Below, piece by piece: positions 35,449-44,160 of a stretch of DNA of 45,900 nucleotides. The translations under genes and the position numbers were made by a program. Origin of the DNA: Streptomyces sp. G44 (GTDB taxonomy: Bacteria > Actinomycetota > Actinomycetes > Streptomycetales > Streptomycetaceae); assembly GCF_016905445.1 (NCBI RefSeq), contig NZ_JAFEXF010000037.1, positions 1 to 45,900 of the forward strand. The letters run 5' to 3'. The notes below the pieces were generated by a model. The model was not told the origin of the DNA, did no database searches, and saw only the letters and a list, made by a program, of their open reading frames with translations. Each line of letters starts with the position of its first letter. The first letter of the stretch is position 1.

Positions 35449-35907
35449 ATGACCCAGCAGCGGACGGCGCCCGAACAGGAACCGGCCGGCCGGCAGCGGA
35501 CGCCGCGGCGCCTGCGGTCCAGCACGGTCGTACTCGGCAGCATGGGCGTCCTCGCGGCGGCCCTGACCTCCTGCGGCTCGGAGCCGGACCGGCGCTGCGT
35601 GGACCGCGACAGCTACGAAGGCTTCCTCGGCTACAAGATCGTCAGCGACAAGCACTGCAAGACGACCGCCGGCTCCTCCACGGGCAAGGGCCGCAAGGCG
35701 GGCGGCAAGGGCCCCGGCTCCTACGGCACCGGATCCCACGGAACCGGCAGGACCCCCGGCCGCACCGACCCCGCCTGGTACTACGACGCCGAGGTCGACG
35801 GCCGCTACGCCGACGACGGCACCTTCAGCCGCAGCGAGGCCGTGGACCGCGACGGCTTCGGCTGCTCGGGCGACGGCAGCGGCGGCAGTGGCAGCAGCGG
35901 CGGCTGA
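35449..35907 (+). CDS. lipoprotein preceding the glutathionylspermidine synthase-like gene (YgiB-like by position)
   Basis: 152 residues. A basic N terminus and hydrophobic stretch (about 24-41) end in LTSC, a lipobox, so the protein is probably membrane-anchored outside the cell. The mature part is short and has CVDRDSYEGF, DKHC, a Gly/Ser/Lys-rich middle, an aromatic-acidic DPAWYYDAEVDGRYAD segment and a Ser/Gly-rich end. In E. coli an equivalent pair is ygiB (lipoprotein) and ygiC (this synthase family), so the arrangement rather than sequence suggests the link. ATG 35449 follows GGGGAG; the frame is open to 35338. The next gene starts 18 bp on. Confidence 0.75.
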   Translation: MTQQRTAPEQEPAGRQRTPRRLRSSTVVLGSMGVLAAALTSCGSEPDRRCVDRDSYEGFLGYKIVSDKHCKTTAGSSTGKGRKAGGKGPGSYGTGSHGTGRTPGRTDPAWYYDAEVDGRYADDGTFSRSEAVDRDGFGCSGDGSGGSGSSGG

Positions 35908-35925
35908 CCGGCCAGGGACACCACC

Positions 35926-37119
35926 ATGGAACGCCGCACCACGGCCCCCCGCCCCGGCTGGCAGCGGACCGTCGAGGACCAGGGCCTGATCTACCCCCTG
36001 ACCCGCCACCCCGACGACACCCTGCGCCCCTACTGGGACGAGAGCGCCTACTACGTCTTCTCGCTCCCCGAGGTCGAGGCGCTGGAGGAAGTCGTCGAGG
36101 AACTCCACGCGATGTGCCTGGCCGCCGCCGCGCACATCGTGGAGCACGACCGCCTCGCCGACCTCGGCATCACGGATCCGGGAGTGGCCGACGCCGTCAC
36201 CGAGGCCTGGCACCGGCGCGCCGAACTCCCCTCCCTCTACGGCCGCTTCGACCTGCGCCACGACGGCACCGGCCCGGCCAAGATGCTGGAGTACAACGCC
36301 GACACCCCCACCTCCCTCGTCGAGGCCGCCAGCCCGCAGTGGTTCTGGATGGAGGAACGCTTCCCCGGCGCCGACCAGTGGAACTCCCTCCACGAACGCC
36401 TCGTCGACGCCTGGCGGAAGCAGGCCGCCCTGCTGCCGCCCGGCAGCCCGCTCTACTTCGCGCACTCCGCCGCCGACGCGCTCGGCGAGGACCTGATGAC
36501 CGTCGCCTACCTGCGCGAGACGGCCGAACAGGCCGGCCTCGCCACCGCCGCCATCTCCATGGAGGACATCGGCTGGGACCGCCTCTCACGCCGCTTCGTC
36601 GACAAGAACCTCCGCTTTATCCGCTCCTGCTTCAAGCTCTACCCGTGGGAGTGGCTGACCACGGACCGCTTCGCCCCGCACGTCCTGGAGACCCTCGACA
36701 ACGGCGGCGGCACCGGCTCCACGCTGTGGATCGAACCCGCCTGGAAGATGCTCCTCTCCAACAAGGCCCTCCTGGCCATCCTCTGGGAGCTGTACCCGGG
36801 GCACCCGAACCTGCTCCCCGCCTACCTGGACGGCCCCCGCGAACTGGCCCGGGAACGTGGCTACGTCACCAAGCCCCTCCTCGGCCGTGAGGGCGCCGGC
36901 GTCACGGTCCACGAGCCGGGCACCAGCCCCACCGCCCCGCTCCCGCGCGCAGAGCCCTGCTGCTACCAGGAGCTGGCCCCTCTGCCGGACTTCGACGGCA
37001 ACCGGGTCGTCCTCGGCGCCTGGGTCGTCGAGAACGAGGCGGCGGGCCTCGGCATCCGGGAGTCCAGCGGCCTGATCACGGACGAGTACGCGCGTTTCAT
37101 CCCCCATGTGATTCTCTGA
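35926..37119 (+). CDS. glutathionylspermidine synthase-like ATP-grasp enzyme
   Basis: 397 residues forming the C-terminal synthetase domain of glutathionylspermidine synthase (GSP_synth family, YgiC/YjfC-like). Segments are RPYWDESAYYVFSLPEVEAL, GRFDLRHDGTGPAKMLEYNADTPTSLVEAA, and the ATP-grasp parts VTKPLLGREGAGV and VVLGAWVVENEAAGLGIRES. Quoted parts are separate family landmarks. The amidase domain of the bifunctional E. coli enzyme is absent. The family ligates a carboxylate to an amine using ATP, but Streptomyces makes mycothiol rather than glutathione, so the substrate is probably another peptide or acid. It forms a pair with the upstream lipoprotein. Confidence 0.9.
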   Translation: MERRTTAPRPGWQRTVEDQGLIYPLTRHPDDTLRPYWDESAYYVFSLPEVEALEEVVEELHAMCLAAAAHIVEHDRLADLGITDPGVADAVTEAWHRRAELPSLYGRFDLRHDGTGPAKMLEYNADTPTSLVEAASPQWFWMEERFPGADQWNSLHERLVDAWRKQAALLPPGSPLYFAHSAADALGEDLMTVAYLRETAEQAGLATAAISMEDIGWDRLSRRFVDKNLRFIRSCFKLYPWEWLTTDRFAPHVLETLDNGGGTGSTLWIEPAWKMLLSNKALLAILWELYPGHPNLLPAYLDGPRELARERGYVTKPLLGREGAGVTVHEPGTSPTAPLPRAEPCCYQELAPLPDFDGNRVVLGAWVVENEAAGLGIRESSGLITDEYARFIPHVIL

Positions 37120-37209
37120 ACCCACCGGGCCAACTCCCGCCGCTAAGCTTCCTCTTGCCCTACGCGACTTCGCGTGCGCCGTGCCGCCCCCCGCCCCAGG
37201 AGCCCCACC

Positions 37210-38067
37210 GTGCCCGTGCCTGAGCCCGCATCCGCGTCGACGTCCCTTTCGACCTCCACCTCCGCCCCCACGTCGGGGAACAGCAGGGTGGACACCTCCC
37301 GGCCCCACACGGCCCGCATCTGGAACTACTGGCTCGGCGGCAAGGACAACTACGAGGTGGACCAGGAGGCGGGCGACCGCATCCGCGAACTCCACCCCGG
37401 CATCGGCGAATACGCCCGCGCCGACCGCCTCTTCCTGGGCCGTGCCGTCCGTCACCTGGTGGTGAACGAAGGCATCCGGCAGTTCCTCGACGTCGGCACC
37501 GGCCTGCCCACCGCCGACAACACCCACGAGGTGGCCCAGGCCCTCGCCCCCGAATCCCGCATCGTCTACGTCGACAACGACCCGCTGGTGCTCGCCCACG
37601 CCCGCGCCCTGCTCACCAGCGCTCCCGAGGGCCGCACCGACTACCTCGACGCGGACATGCGTGACGTCGACACCATCCTCGAACACGCCGCCCGCACCCT
37701 CGACTTCCGCGAGCCCATCGCCCTGATGCTGCTCGGCGTCGTCATCTTCATCGACGACGACACCGAGGCGTACGGCATCGTGCGGCGCCTCCTCGACGGC
37801 CTGCCGCCCGGCAGCCACCTGGTGCTCAGCCACACCGTCACCAGCCCGGCGATGCCCGACGTGGACGCGGCCGTGGCCTTCTGGAACGAACACGGAACCC
37901 CGAAGCTCACCCAGCGCACCCCGGCCCAGGTCGCCCGCTTCTTCGACGGACTGGAACTCCTCGAACCGGGCGTGGTGTCGTGCAACCGCTGGCGCCCGGA
38001 CATGCCCGAGGCCCCGGCCCACGTCCCGGACGAGGTGGCGATGTTCGCCGGGGTGGCCCGCAAGTGA
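37210..38067 (+). CDS. SAM-dependent methyltransferase, DUF574 (SCO-type)
   Basis: 285 residues. After a Ser/Thr/Pro-rich tail (about 1-28) comes the DUF574 hallmark RPHTARIWNYWLGGKDNY, then LDVGTGLPTADNTHEVA as the SAM-binding turn. IVYVDNDPLVLAHARALL carries the acidic ribose-binding residues. The C-terminal segments TQRTPAQVARFFDGLELLEPG and MFAGVARK fit too. Streptomyces genomes hold many paralogues; substrates are unknown. GTG 37210 is chosen because AGGAG lies seven bases upstream. It is transcribed in the same direction as the preceding gene but 90 bp away. Confidence 0.93.
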   Translation: MPVPEPASASTSLSTSTSAPTSGNSRVDTSRPHTARIWNYWLGGKDNYEVDQEAGDRIRELHPGIGEYARADRLFLGRAVRHLVVNEGIRQFLDVGTGLPTADNTHEVAQALAPESRIVYVDNDPLVLAHARALLTSAPEGRTDYLDADMRDVDTILEHAARTLDFREPIALMLLGVVIFIDDDTEAYGIVRRLLDGLPPGSHLVLSHTVTSPAMPDVDAAVAFWNEHGTPKLTQRTPAQVARFFDGLELLEPGVVSCNRWRPDMPEAPAHVPDEVAMFAGVARK

Positions 38068-38109
38068 CGTGACGACGAGGACGCCCCACCTGGCCCGCCC
38101 CCGGCACGG

Positions 38110-38555
38110 ACCGACGCACCCGCATCGACAAACCACCGCCCCGACCCAGCCATCACCTGACGGCAGGCCGCACCGCGCACTGTCGCCACCCACAGAGACC
38201 GCGACAGGCCCAGCCGCGGCGTCGGCCGGGGGAGGCCCGCTCCCACCCCCAGCACCGCCCCACCGGCAGTCCGCCCGCACCCCCGGCACCCGACCCAGCC
38301 CGACGCCGGGCACGGCTCCAGCCGCAGCCGGGGGGGCCGGTCACAGTCCTGGCCTCAGCCGGTGTGCCGGGCCGCAGGCCGACGCCGGACCCAACCGCAG
38401 CCCCGTCCCGGCGGCCGGCCCAGCCCCAGCCCGGCGACGGACCCACCCGCAGCCCACCCCCGCCGACAGGCCCATCCGCACCGCAGCCGCGGCCGGGCGG
38501 CAGCCCCAGCCCCAACCCAAGTCCCGGCCAACCCGGTGGCAGACCGAACCCCGTA
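38110..38555. other. C-rich, strand-asymmetric low-complexity spacer without genes
   Basis: The roughly 500 bp between the DUF574 gene and the aminotransferase is strongly C-over-G skewed on the plus strand, with irregular reuse of CCGCAGCC, CCCAGCC and CGACGG-type words. Open frames cross it in several frames only because stops are rare; all give Pro/Arg/Ser runs. I see no ribosome binding site, RNA or promoter that I would defend. Confidence 0.6.
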
Positions 38556-38563
38556 GCCGGCCC

Positions 38564-39811
38564 CTAGCTCAGCACCGCCCGTAGCTGGTCCAGCCCCCAG
38601 TCCAGGTCCTCCTTGCTGATCACCAAGGGGGGCGCGATCCGGATCGTCGCGCCATGCGTGTCCTTGACCAGCACCCCGCGCCCCATCAGCTTCTCCGACA
38701 CCTCCCGGCCCGTGCCGTACGCCGGGGCGATGTCGACGCCCGCCCACAGCCCGCGCCCGCGCACCTCCGTCACCTTGCCGGTCCCGCTCAGCAGACCCAG
38801 CTCGGCGTGCAGGTGATCACCCAGCTCCGTGGCCCGCTCCTGGAACTCGCCCGTCGAGAGCATCTCGACCACCTCAAGGCCCACGGCACAGGCGAGGGGG
38901 TTGCCGCCGAACGTCGACCCGTGCTCTCCCGGCCTGAACACCCCGAGGACATCGGCGTCCGCGACCACCGCCGACACGGGCACCACCCCGCCCCCGAGCG
39001 CCTTGCCCAGCAGATACACGTCCGGCACCACACCCTCGTGCTCACACGCGAACGTCCGTCCCGTCCGGCCGAGCCCCGACTGGATCTCGTCCGCCACGAA
39101 CAGCACCTGGCGCTCGCGGGTCAGCTCCCTGACACCCGCCAGATACCCGGGCGGCGGCACCAGCACCCCGGCCTCGCCCTGGATCGGCTCAAGCAGCACC
39201 GCCACCGTCTCGTCGGTGACCGCGGCCCGCAGCGCCGCCAGATCGCCGTACGGCACGATCTCGAAGCCCGGCGTGTACGGACCGAAGTCCGCCCGTGCCT
39301 CCTCGTCCGTGGAGAAGCTGACGATGGTCGTGGTCCGGCCGTGGAAGTTCCCGGCGGCGACGACGATCCTCGCCCGCCCGTCCGGCACGCCCTTGACCCG
39401 GTACCCCCACTTCCGCGCGGTCTTCACGGCCGTCTCGACGGCCTCCGCGCCCGTGTTCATCGGCAGCACCATCTCCTTGCCGCACAGCTCGGCCAGGCGC
39501 GTGCAGAACTCGGCGAAGCGGTCGTGGTGAAAGGCCCGCGACGTCAGCGTCACCCGGTCCAGCTGAGCCTTGGCGGCCTCGATCAGGCGGCGGTTGCGGT
39601 GCCCGAAGTTGAGCGCGGAGTACCCGGCGAGCATGTCGAGGTAGCGGCGCCCCTCGACATCGGTCAGCCACGCGCCCTCGGCCGAGGCGACCACCACGGG
39701 CAGCGGATGGTAGTTGTGCGCGCTGTGCGCCTCGGCCGACGCGATGAACTGCTCGGTCGCCGAACCGGTGTCCGCTGCACCGGCGTCAAAGGGGCTTGGC
39801 ATAGTCGACAC
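38564..39811 (-). CDS. rocD: ornithine aminotransferase (PLP-dependent, class III)
   Basis: About 415 residues. Transfers the delta-amino group of ornithine to 2-oxoglutarate, linking arginine/ornithine breakdown to proline and glutamate. Landmarks are NYHPLPVVVASAEGAWL, YLDMLAGYSALNFGHRN, MNTGAEAVETAVKTARKWGY, GNFHGRTTT, the Asp in VLFVADEIQSGLGRTG, and the PLP Lys in LLGKALGGG. GEHGSTFGGNPLACAV also fits. The YSALNFGH and NTGAEA forms favour ornithine over acetylornithine. Start GTG 39811 has GGAG five bases upstream, with ATG 39802 as alternative. It is divergent from the ZTP-controlled glyA. Confidence 0.93.
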   Translation of the reverse strand: MSTMPSPFDAGAADTGSATEQFIASAEAHSAHNYHPLPVVVASAEGAWLTDVEGRRYLDMLAGYSALNFGHRNRRLIEAAKAQLDRVTLTSRAFHHDRFAEFCTRLAELCGKEMVLPMNTGAEAVETAVKTARKWGYRVKGVPDGRARIVVAAGNFHGRTTTIVSFSTDEEARADFGPYTPGFEIVPYGDLAALRAAVTDETVAVLLEPIQGEAGVLVPPPGYLAGVRELTRERQVLFVADEIQSGLGRTGRTFACEHEGVVPDVYLLGKALGGGVVPVSAVVADADVLGVFRPGEHGSTFGGNPLACAVGLEVVEMLSTGEFQERATELGDHLHAELGLLSGTGKVTEVRGRGLWAGVDIAPAYGTGREVSEKLMGRGVLVKDTHGATIRIAPPLVISKEDLDWGLDQLRAVLS

Positions 39812-40036
39812 GGGGTCTCCGTTCGTCCTGCGGCGTGGCGCGATGGTGGCGGCCGGGTGGCCCGGTGTCCGCCGGGCGGACCGGCGTTCATCCCGGTGGA
39901 TCAATCGCCCGCCGGGCGGACCGAGGGGCCGCCGGATGGTGAAAGTCCTACCAGGTGGTGCCCGTTCCCACTCCTGTCGTCCTTCTATCGTCGCTCGCAT
40001 CGCGGACGAGGAAACCTGCCGTAACGGCGCGCCCGC

Positions 40037-40042
40037 TATGGT
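40037..40042 (+). promoter_or_regulatory. possible -10 element before the glyA riboswitch
   Basis: TATGGT at 40037-40042 would start RNA near 40049, just where the riboswitch fold begins. The -35 region is not convincing. Confidence 0.3.
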
Positions 40043-40050
40043 GGACCCGA

Positions 40051-40136
40051 CAGCACGGCGACTGGCGCACGGGGAATGAACCCCGAGGAAGCCGTGTGCG
40101 GCAGAACCTTCGAGGTGCCGCCCGCCTGGGCACCCC
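40051..40136 (+). ncRNA. ZTP (pfl) riboswitch controlling glyA
   Basis: The leader contains GGCGACTGGCGCACGGGG, the GAGGAAGCCG segment closing the first domain, and the strongly conserved CGCCTGGGCA (40124-40133) of the pfl motif. The CGCAC/GTGCG stem and GGGG/CCCC hairpin fold the first domain. The two domains can pair by pseudoknot. ZTP riboswitches sense the purine intermediate ZMP/ZTP, which builds up when 10-formyl-tetrahydrofolate is short, and turn on folate one-carbon genes. It lies 43 bp before glyA, so it may act by sequestering the ribosome binding site or by termination. Confidence 0.85.
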
Positions 40137-40178
40137 GGGACCACGACCGGACACTCACCGCTCGCCCCGGAGGACGCC

Positions 40179-41465
40179 ATGACTTCCCCTTCCGCTTCTG
40201 CTGCTCGGCACCACTCCGCCCTCGCCGCGGAGGACCCGGAACTCGCCGCCCTCGTCGCCGCCGAGGAGCAGCTCCAGGCCGACACGCTGCGGCTCATCCC
40301 CAGCGAGAACTACGTCTCCTGCGCGGTCCTCGAAGCCTCCGGCACCGTCCTGCAGAACAAGTACAGCGAGGGCTACCCGGGCCGCCGCTACTACGAGGGC
40401 CAGCAGAACATCGACCCCGTCGAGCGCCTGGCCGTCAGCCGCGCCAAGGCCGTCTTCGGCGTCGAGCACGCCAACGTCCAGCCCTACTCCGGCTCCCCGG
40501 CCAACCTCGCCGTCTACCTCGCCTTCGCCGAGCCCGGCGACACCGTGATGGGCATGGCCCTGCCCATGGGCGGCCACCTCACCCACGGCTGGGGCGTCTC
40601 CGCCACCGGCAAGTGGTTCCGCGGCGTGCAGTACGGCGTCCGCCGGGACACGGGCCTCATCGATCTCGACGAGGTCCGCGACCTCGCCCTCAGGGAACGC
40701 CCCAAGCTCATCTTCTGCGGCGGCACCGCCCTTCCCCGCACCATCGACTTCGCCGGCTTCGCCGAGATCGCCCGCGAGGCCGGGTCCGTCCTGGTCGCCG
40801 ACATCGCGCACATCGCCGGCCTGATCGCGGGCGGCGCCCACCCGTCACCGGTGCCGCACGCCGACGTGATCTCCACGACCACCCACAAGACCCTGCGCGG
40901 CCCGCGCGGCGCCATGCTCATGTCCCGCGAGGAACACGCGAAGGCCATCGACAAGGCGGTCTTCCCCGGCCTCCAGGGCGGCCCGCACAACCAGACCACC
41001 GCGGCCATCGCCGTCGCCCTCCACGAGGCGTCCCGGCCCTCCTTCCGCGCGTACGCCCACGCGGTCGTCGCCAACGCCAGGGCCCTCGCCGAGGCCCTGC
41101 TCGCCCGCGGCTTCGACCTCGTCTCGGGCGGCACCGACAACCACCTGATCCTGATGGACCTCACCCCCAAGGACGTCCCGGGCAAGGTCGCCGCCAAGGC
41201 CCTCGACCGGGCCGGGATCGTCGTCAACCACAACACCGTGCCGTTCGACCCGCGGAAGCCGTTCGACCCCTCGGGCGTCCGCATCGGCACCCCCTCCCTC
41301 ACCTCCCGCGGCCTGGGCACCGAGCACATGGCGACCGTCGCCGACTGGATCGACCGCGGTGTCTGCGCCGCGGGCACCGGCGACGAGGCCGCCCTGGCGA
41401 AGATCAGGGCCGAGGTCACCGACCTGATGTCCGCCCACCCGGCCCCGGGCCTGCCGACGGCCTGA
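40179..41465 (+). CDS. glyA: serine hydroxymethyltransferase
   Basis: 428 residues. Converts serine and tetrahydrofolate to glycine and 5,10-methylene-tetrahydrofolate, the main entry of one-carbon units for FolD, PurN and PurH. Landmarks are RLIPSENYVSCAVLEA, NKYSEGYPGRRYYEG, VQPYSGSPANLAVY, VLVADIAHIAGLIAGG, the PLP Lys in TTTHKTLRGPRG, GGTDNHLILMDL, and GVRIGTPSLTSRG. ATG 40179 has CGGAGGA upstream. The preceding ZTP riboswitch is its likely main control, and it is transcribed alone, as trpS starts nearly 200 bp later. It corresponds from memory to S. coelicolor glyA2 (SCO4837). Confidence 0.97.
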   Translation: MTSPSASAARHHSALAAEDPELAALVAAEEQLQADTLRLIPSENYVSCAVLEASGTVLQNKYSEGYPGRRYYEGQQNIDPVERLAVSRAKAVFGVEHANVQPYSGSPANLAVYLAFAEPGDTVMGMALPMGGHLTHGWGVSATGKWFRGVQYGVRRDTGLIDLDEVRDLALRERPKLIFCGGTALPRTIDFAGFAEIAREAGSVLVADIAHIAGLIAGGAHPSPVPHADVISTTTHKTLRGPRGAMLMSREEHAKAIDKAVFPGLQGGPHNQTTAAIAVALHEASRPSFRAYAHAVVANARALAEALLARGFDLVSGGTDNHLILMDLTPKDVPGKVAAKALDRAGIVVNHNTVPFDPRKPFDPSGVRIGTPSLTSRGLGTEHMATVADWIDRGVCAAGTGDEAALAKIRAEVTDLMSAHPAPGLPTA

Positions 41466-41597
41466 CGCCCGCATCCGGCCGGAGGCACTGTGTTCCTCGT
41501 CTCATCGGCCACGATCGCGGGCGGCCACGGCTTGCTGCGTCCCCCGCCAGAACCTCCCCCTGTGCCCCCGCACTCCTGATACACCGGACGGGTGTGA

Positions 41598-42674
<1,077 letters not shown>

Positions 42675-42760
42675 GCTTCACCGCACCGAGCACGACAAGC
42701 GCACCGCGCCGCCCGGCGGGCCGCGCACCCTGCCCATCGACACGACGACAGGAGTACGAC

Positions 42761-43345
42761 GTGGGGACCGTAACGATCGGCGTCTCGATCGCGGTCCCGG
42801 AGCCACACGGCAGCCTGCTCCAGGAGCGGCGTGCGGGCTTCGGGGACCCCGCGGCGCACGGCATCCCCACGCACGTGACCCTGCTGCCCCCCACCGCGGT
42901 GGAGGCGTCGGCACTGCCCGCGGTCGAGGCGCATCTGCTCTCGGTCGCGGCGGCCGGCCGGCCCTTCCCGATGCGCCTGTCCGGGACGGGCACCTTCCGT
43001 CCGCTGTCCCCGGTCGTCTACGTACAGGTGGTGTCGGGCGCGGCGGCCTGCTCCTGGTTGCAGGAGCGGGTGCGGGACGCGTCCGGGCCGATGGCACGCG
43101 AACTTCAGTTCCCCTACCACCCGCACGTCACGGTGGCGCACGGCATCGCCGAAGAGGCCATGGACCGGGCGTACGAGGAGCTTTCGGAGTACGAGGCCGA
43201 GTGGTCCTGCACCGGCTTCGCCCTGTACGAGCAGGGGTCCGACGGCGTCTGGCGCAAGCTGCGCGACTTCGTCTTCGGGGGCGGCCCGGTGGTGCCCCCT
43301 CAGGCGCCCTCACCGGCCGCCCGGGGCACGCTGCCCGCCCGCTGA
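42761..43345 (+). CDS. 2'-5' RNA ligase-family (2H phosphoesterase) protein
   Basis: 194 residues. Two H-x-T/S motifs, THVTLLPP (about residue 47) and PHVTVAHG (about residue 123), form the paired catalytic site of the 2H phosphoesterase superfamily. Such enzymes act on 2',3'-cyclic phosphates or 2'-5' linkages of RNA or nucleotides; the physiological substrate is unknown. GTG 42761 follows AGGAG at seven bases. It is 86 bp after trpS and probably cotranscribed, a conserved Streptomyces neighbour. It converges on dprE2. Confidence 0.88.
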   Translation: MGTVTIGVSIAVPEPHGSLLQERRAGFGDPAAHGIPTHVTLLPPTAVEASALPAVEAHLLSVAAAGRPFPMRLSGTGTFRPLSPVVYVQVVSGAAACSWLQERVRDASGPMARELQFPYHPHVTVAHGIAEEAMDRAYEELSEYEAEWSCTGFALYEQGSDGVWRKLRDFVFGGGPVVPPQAPSPAARGTLPAR

Positions 43346-43391
43346 CCGGGCGCGCCACGGCCACCGCTCACGCCGTGGGCGACGGTCCCGC

Positions 43392-44147
43392 TCAGAGCGG
43401 CAGGCGCCGGAACACCTGCCTCGGCACGTGCCGCAGCGCCGACATGACCACCCGCAGCGCTCCGGGCACCCACACCGTCTCCGAGCGGCGCCGCAGGCCG
43501 GTCTCGACGGCCTCCGCCACCGCCTCCGGAGTGGTCGCCATGGGGGCCTCCTCCAGGCCCGCCGTCATCTTCGAGCGCACGAAGCCGGGGCGGACGACCA
43601 TCACGTGCACCCCGGTGCCGTACAGCGCGTCGCCGAGGCCCTGGGAGAAGGCGTCCAGGCCGGCCTTGCTGGAGCCGTAGATGAAGTTCGAGCGGCGTGC
43701 CCGCTCGCCCGCCACCGAGGAGAGCACCACCAGGGAGCCGTGCCCCTGGGACTGGAGCGCCCGGGCGCAGATCAGGCCCGCGGAGACCGCCCCGGTGTAG
43801 TTGGTCTGGGCCACGCGGACCGCGGCGAGGGGGTCGTCCTCGTCGCGTGCCTGGTCGCCGAGGATGCCGAAGGCGAGCAGCACCATGTCGATGTCGCCCT
43901 CCGCGAAGACCTTGCCGAGGTTCTCCTCGTGGGACTCGGGGTCGAGCGCGTCGAAGGCGACGGTGCGCACGTCCGCCCCCAGTTCGCGCAGCCCGGACGC
44001 GGCCCTCTCCAGGGCGGGGGAGAGCCGTCCGGCCAGCCACACCGTGCGGGTGCGGCGGCCGACGAGGCGGCGCGCGGTGGCGAGTCCGATCTCGGAGGTG
44101 CCGCCGAGGACGAGCAGGGACTGGGGGGTGCCGAAGGCGTCTTTCAT
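43392..44147 (-). CDS. dprE2: decaprenylphosphoryl-beta-D-erythro-pentosid-2-ulose reductase (DprE2)
   Basis: 251 residues, a short-chain dehydrogenase: the dinucleotide site is LLVLGGTSEIGLATAR, catalytic Ser-Tyr-Lys is in VVLSSVAGERARRSNFIYGSSKAG, and Asn is in QTNYTGA. DprE2 completes the 2'-epimerisation of decaprenylphosphoryl ribose to arabinose with NADH, after DprE1. The partner gene ends 13 bases upstream on the same strand, and AGGAG overlaps that stop, so translation is coupled. In mycobacteria the product DPA is the only arabinose donor for cell-wall arabinans. Confidence 0.93.
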   Translation of the reverse strand: MKDAFGTPQSLLVLGGTSEIGLATARRLVGRRTRTVWLAGRLSPALERAASGLRELGADVRTVAFDALDPESHEENLGKVFAEGDIDMVLLAFGILGDQARDEDDPLAAVRVAQTNYTGAVSAGLICARALQSQGHGSLVVLSSVAGERARRSNFIYGSSKAGLDAFSQGLGDALYGTGVHVMVVRPGFVRSKMTAGLEEAPMATTPEAVAEAVETGLRRRSETVWVPGALRVVMSALRHVPRQVFRRLPL

Positions 44148-44160
44148 GAGGTCCGGTCTC

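Noticed and set aside
38069..38584. Plus-strand 171-residue ORF in the C-rich spacer
   Set aside because: Pure Pro/Thr/Arg/Ala low complexity, no ribosome binding site, and it runs into the aminotransferase 3' end.
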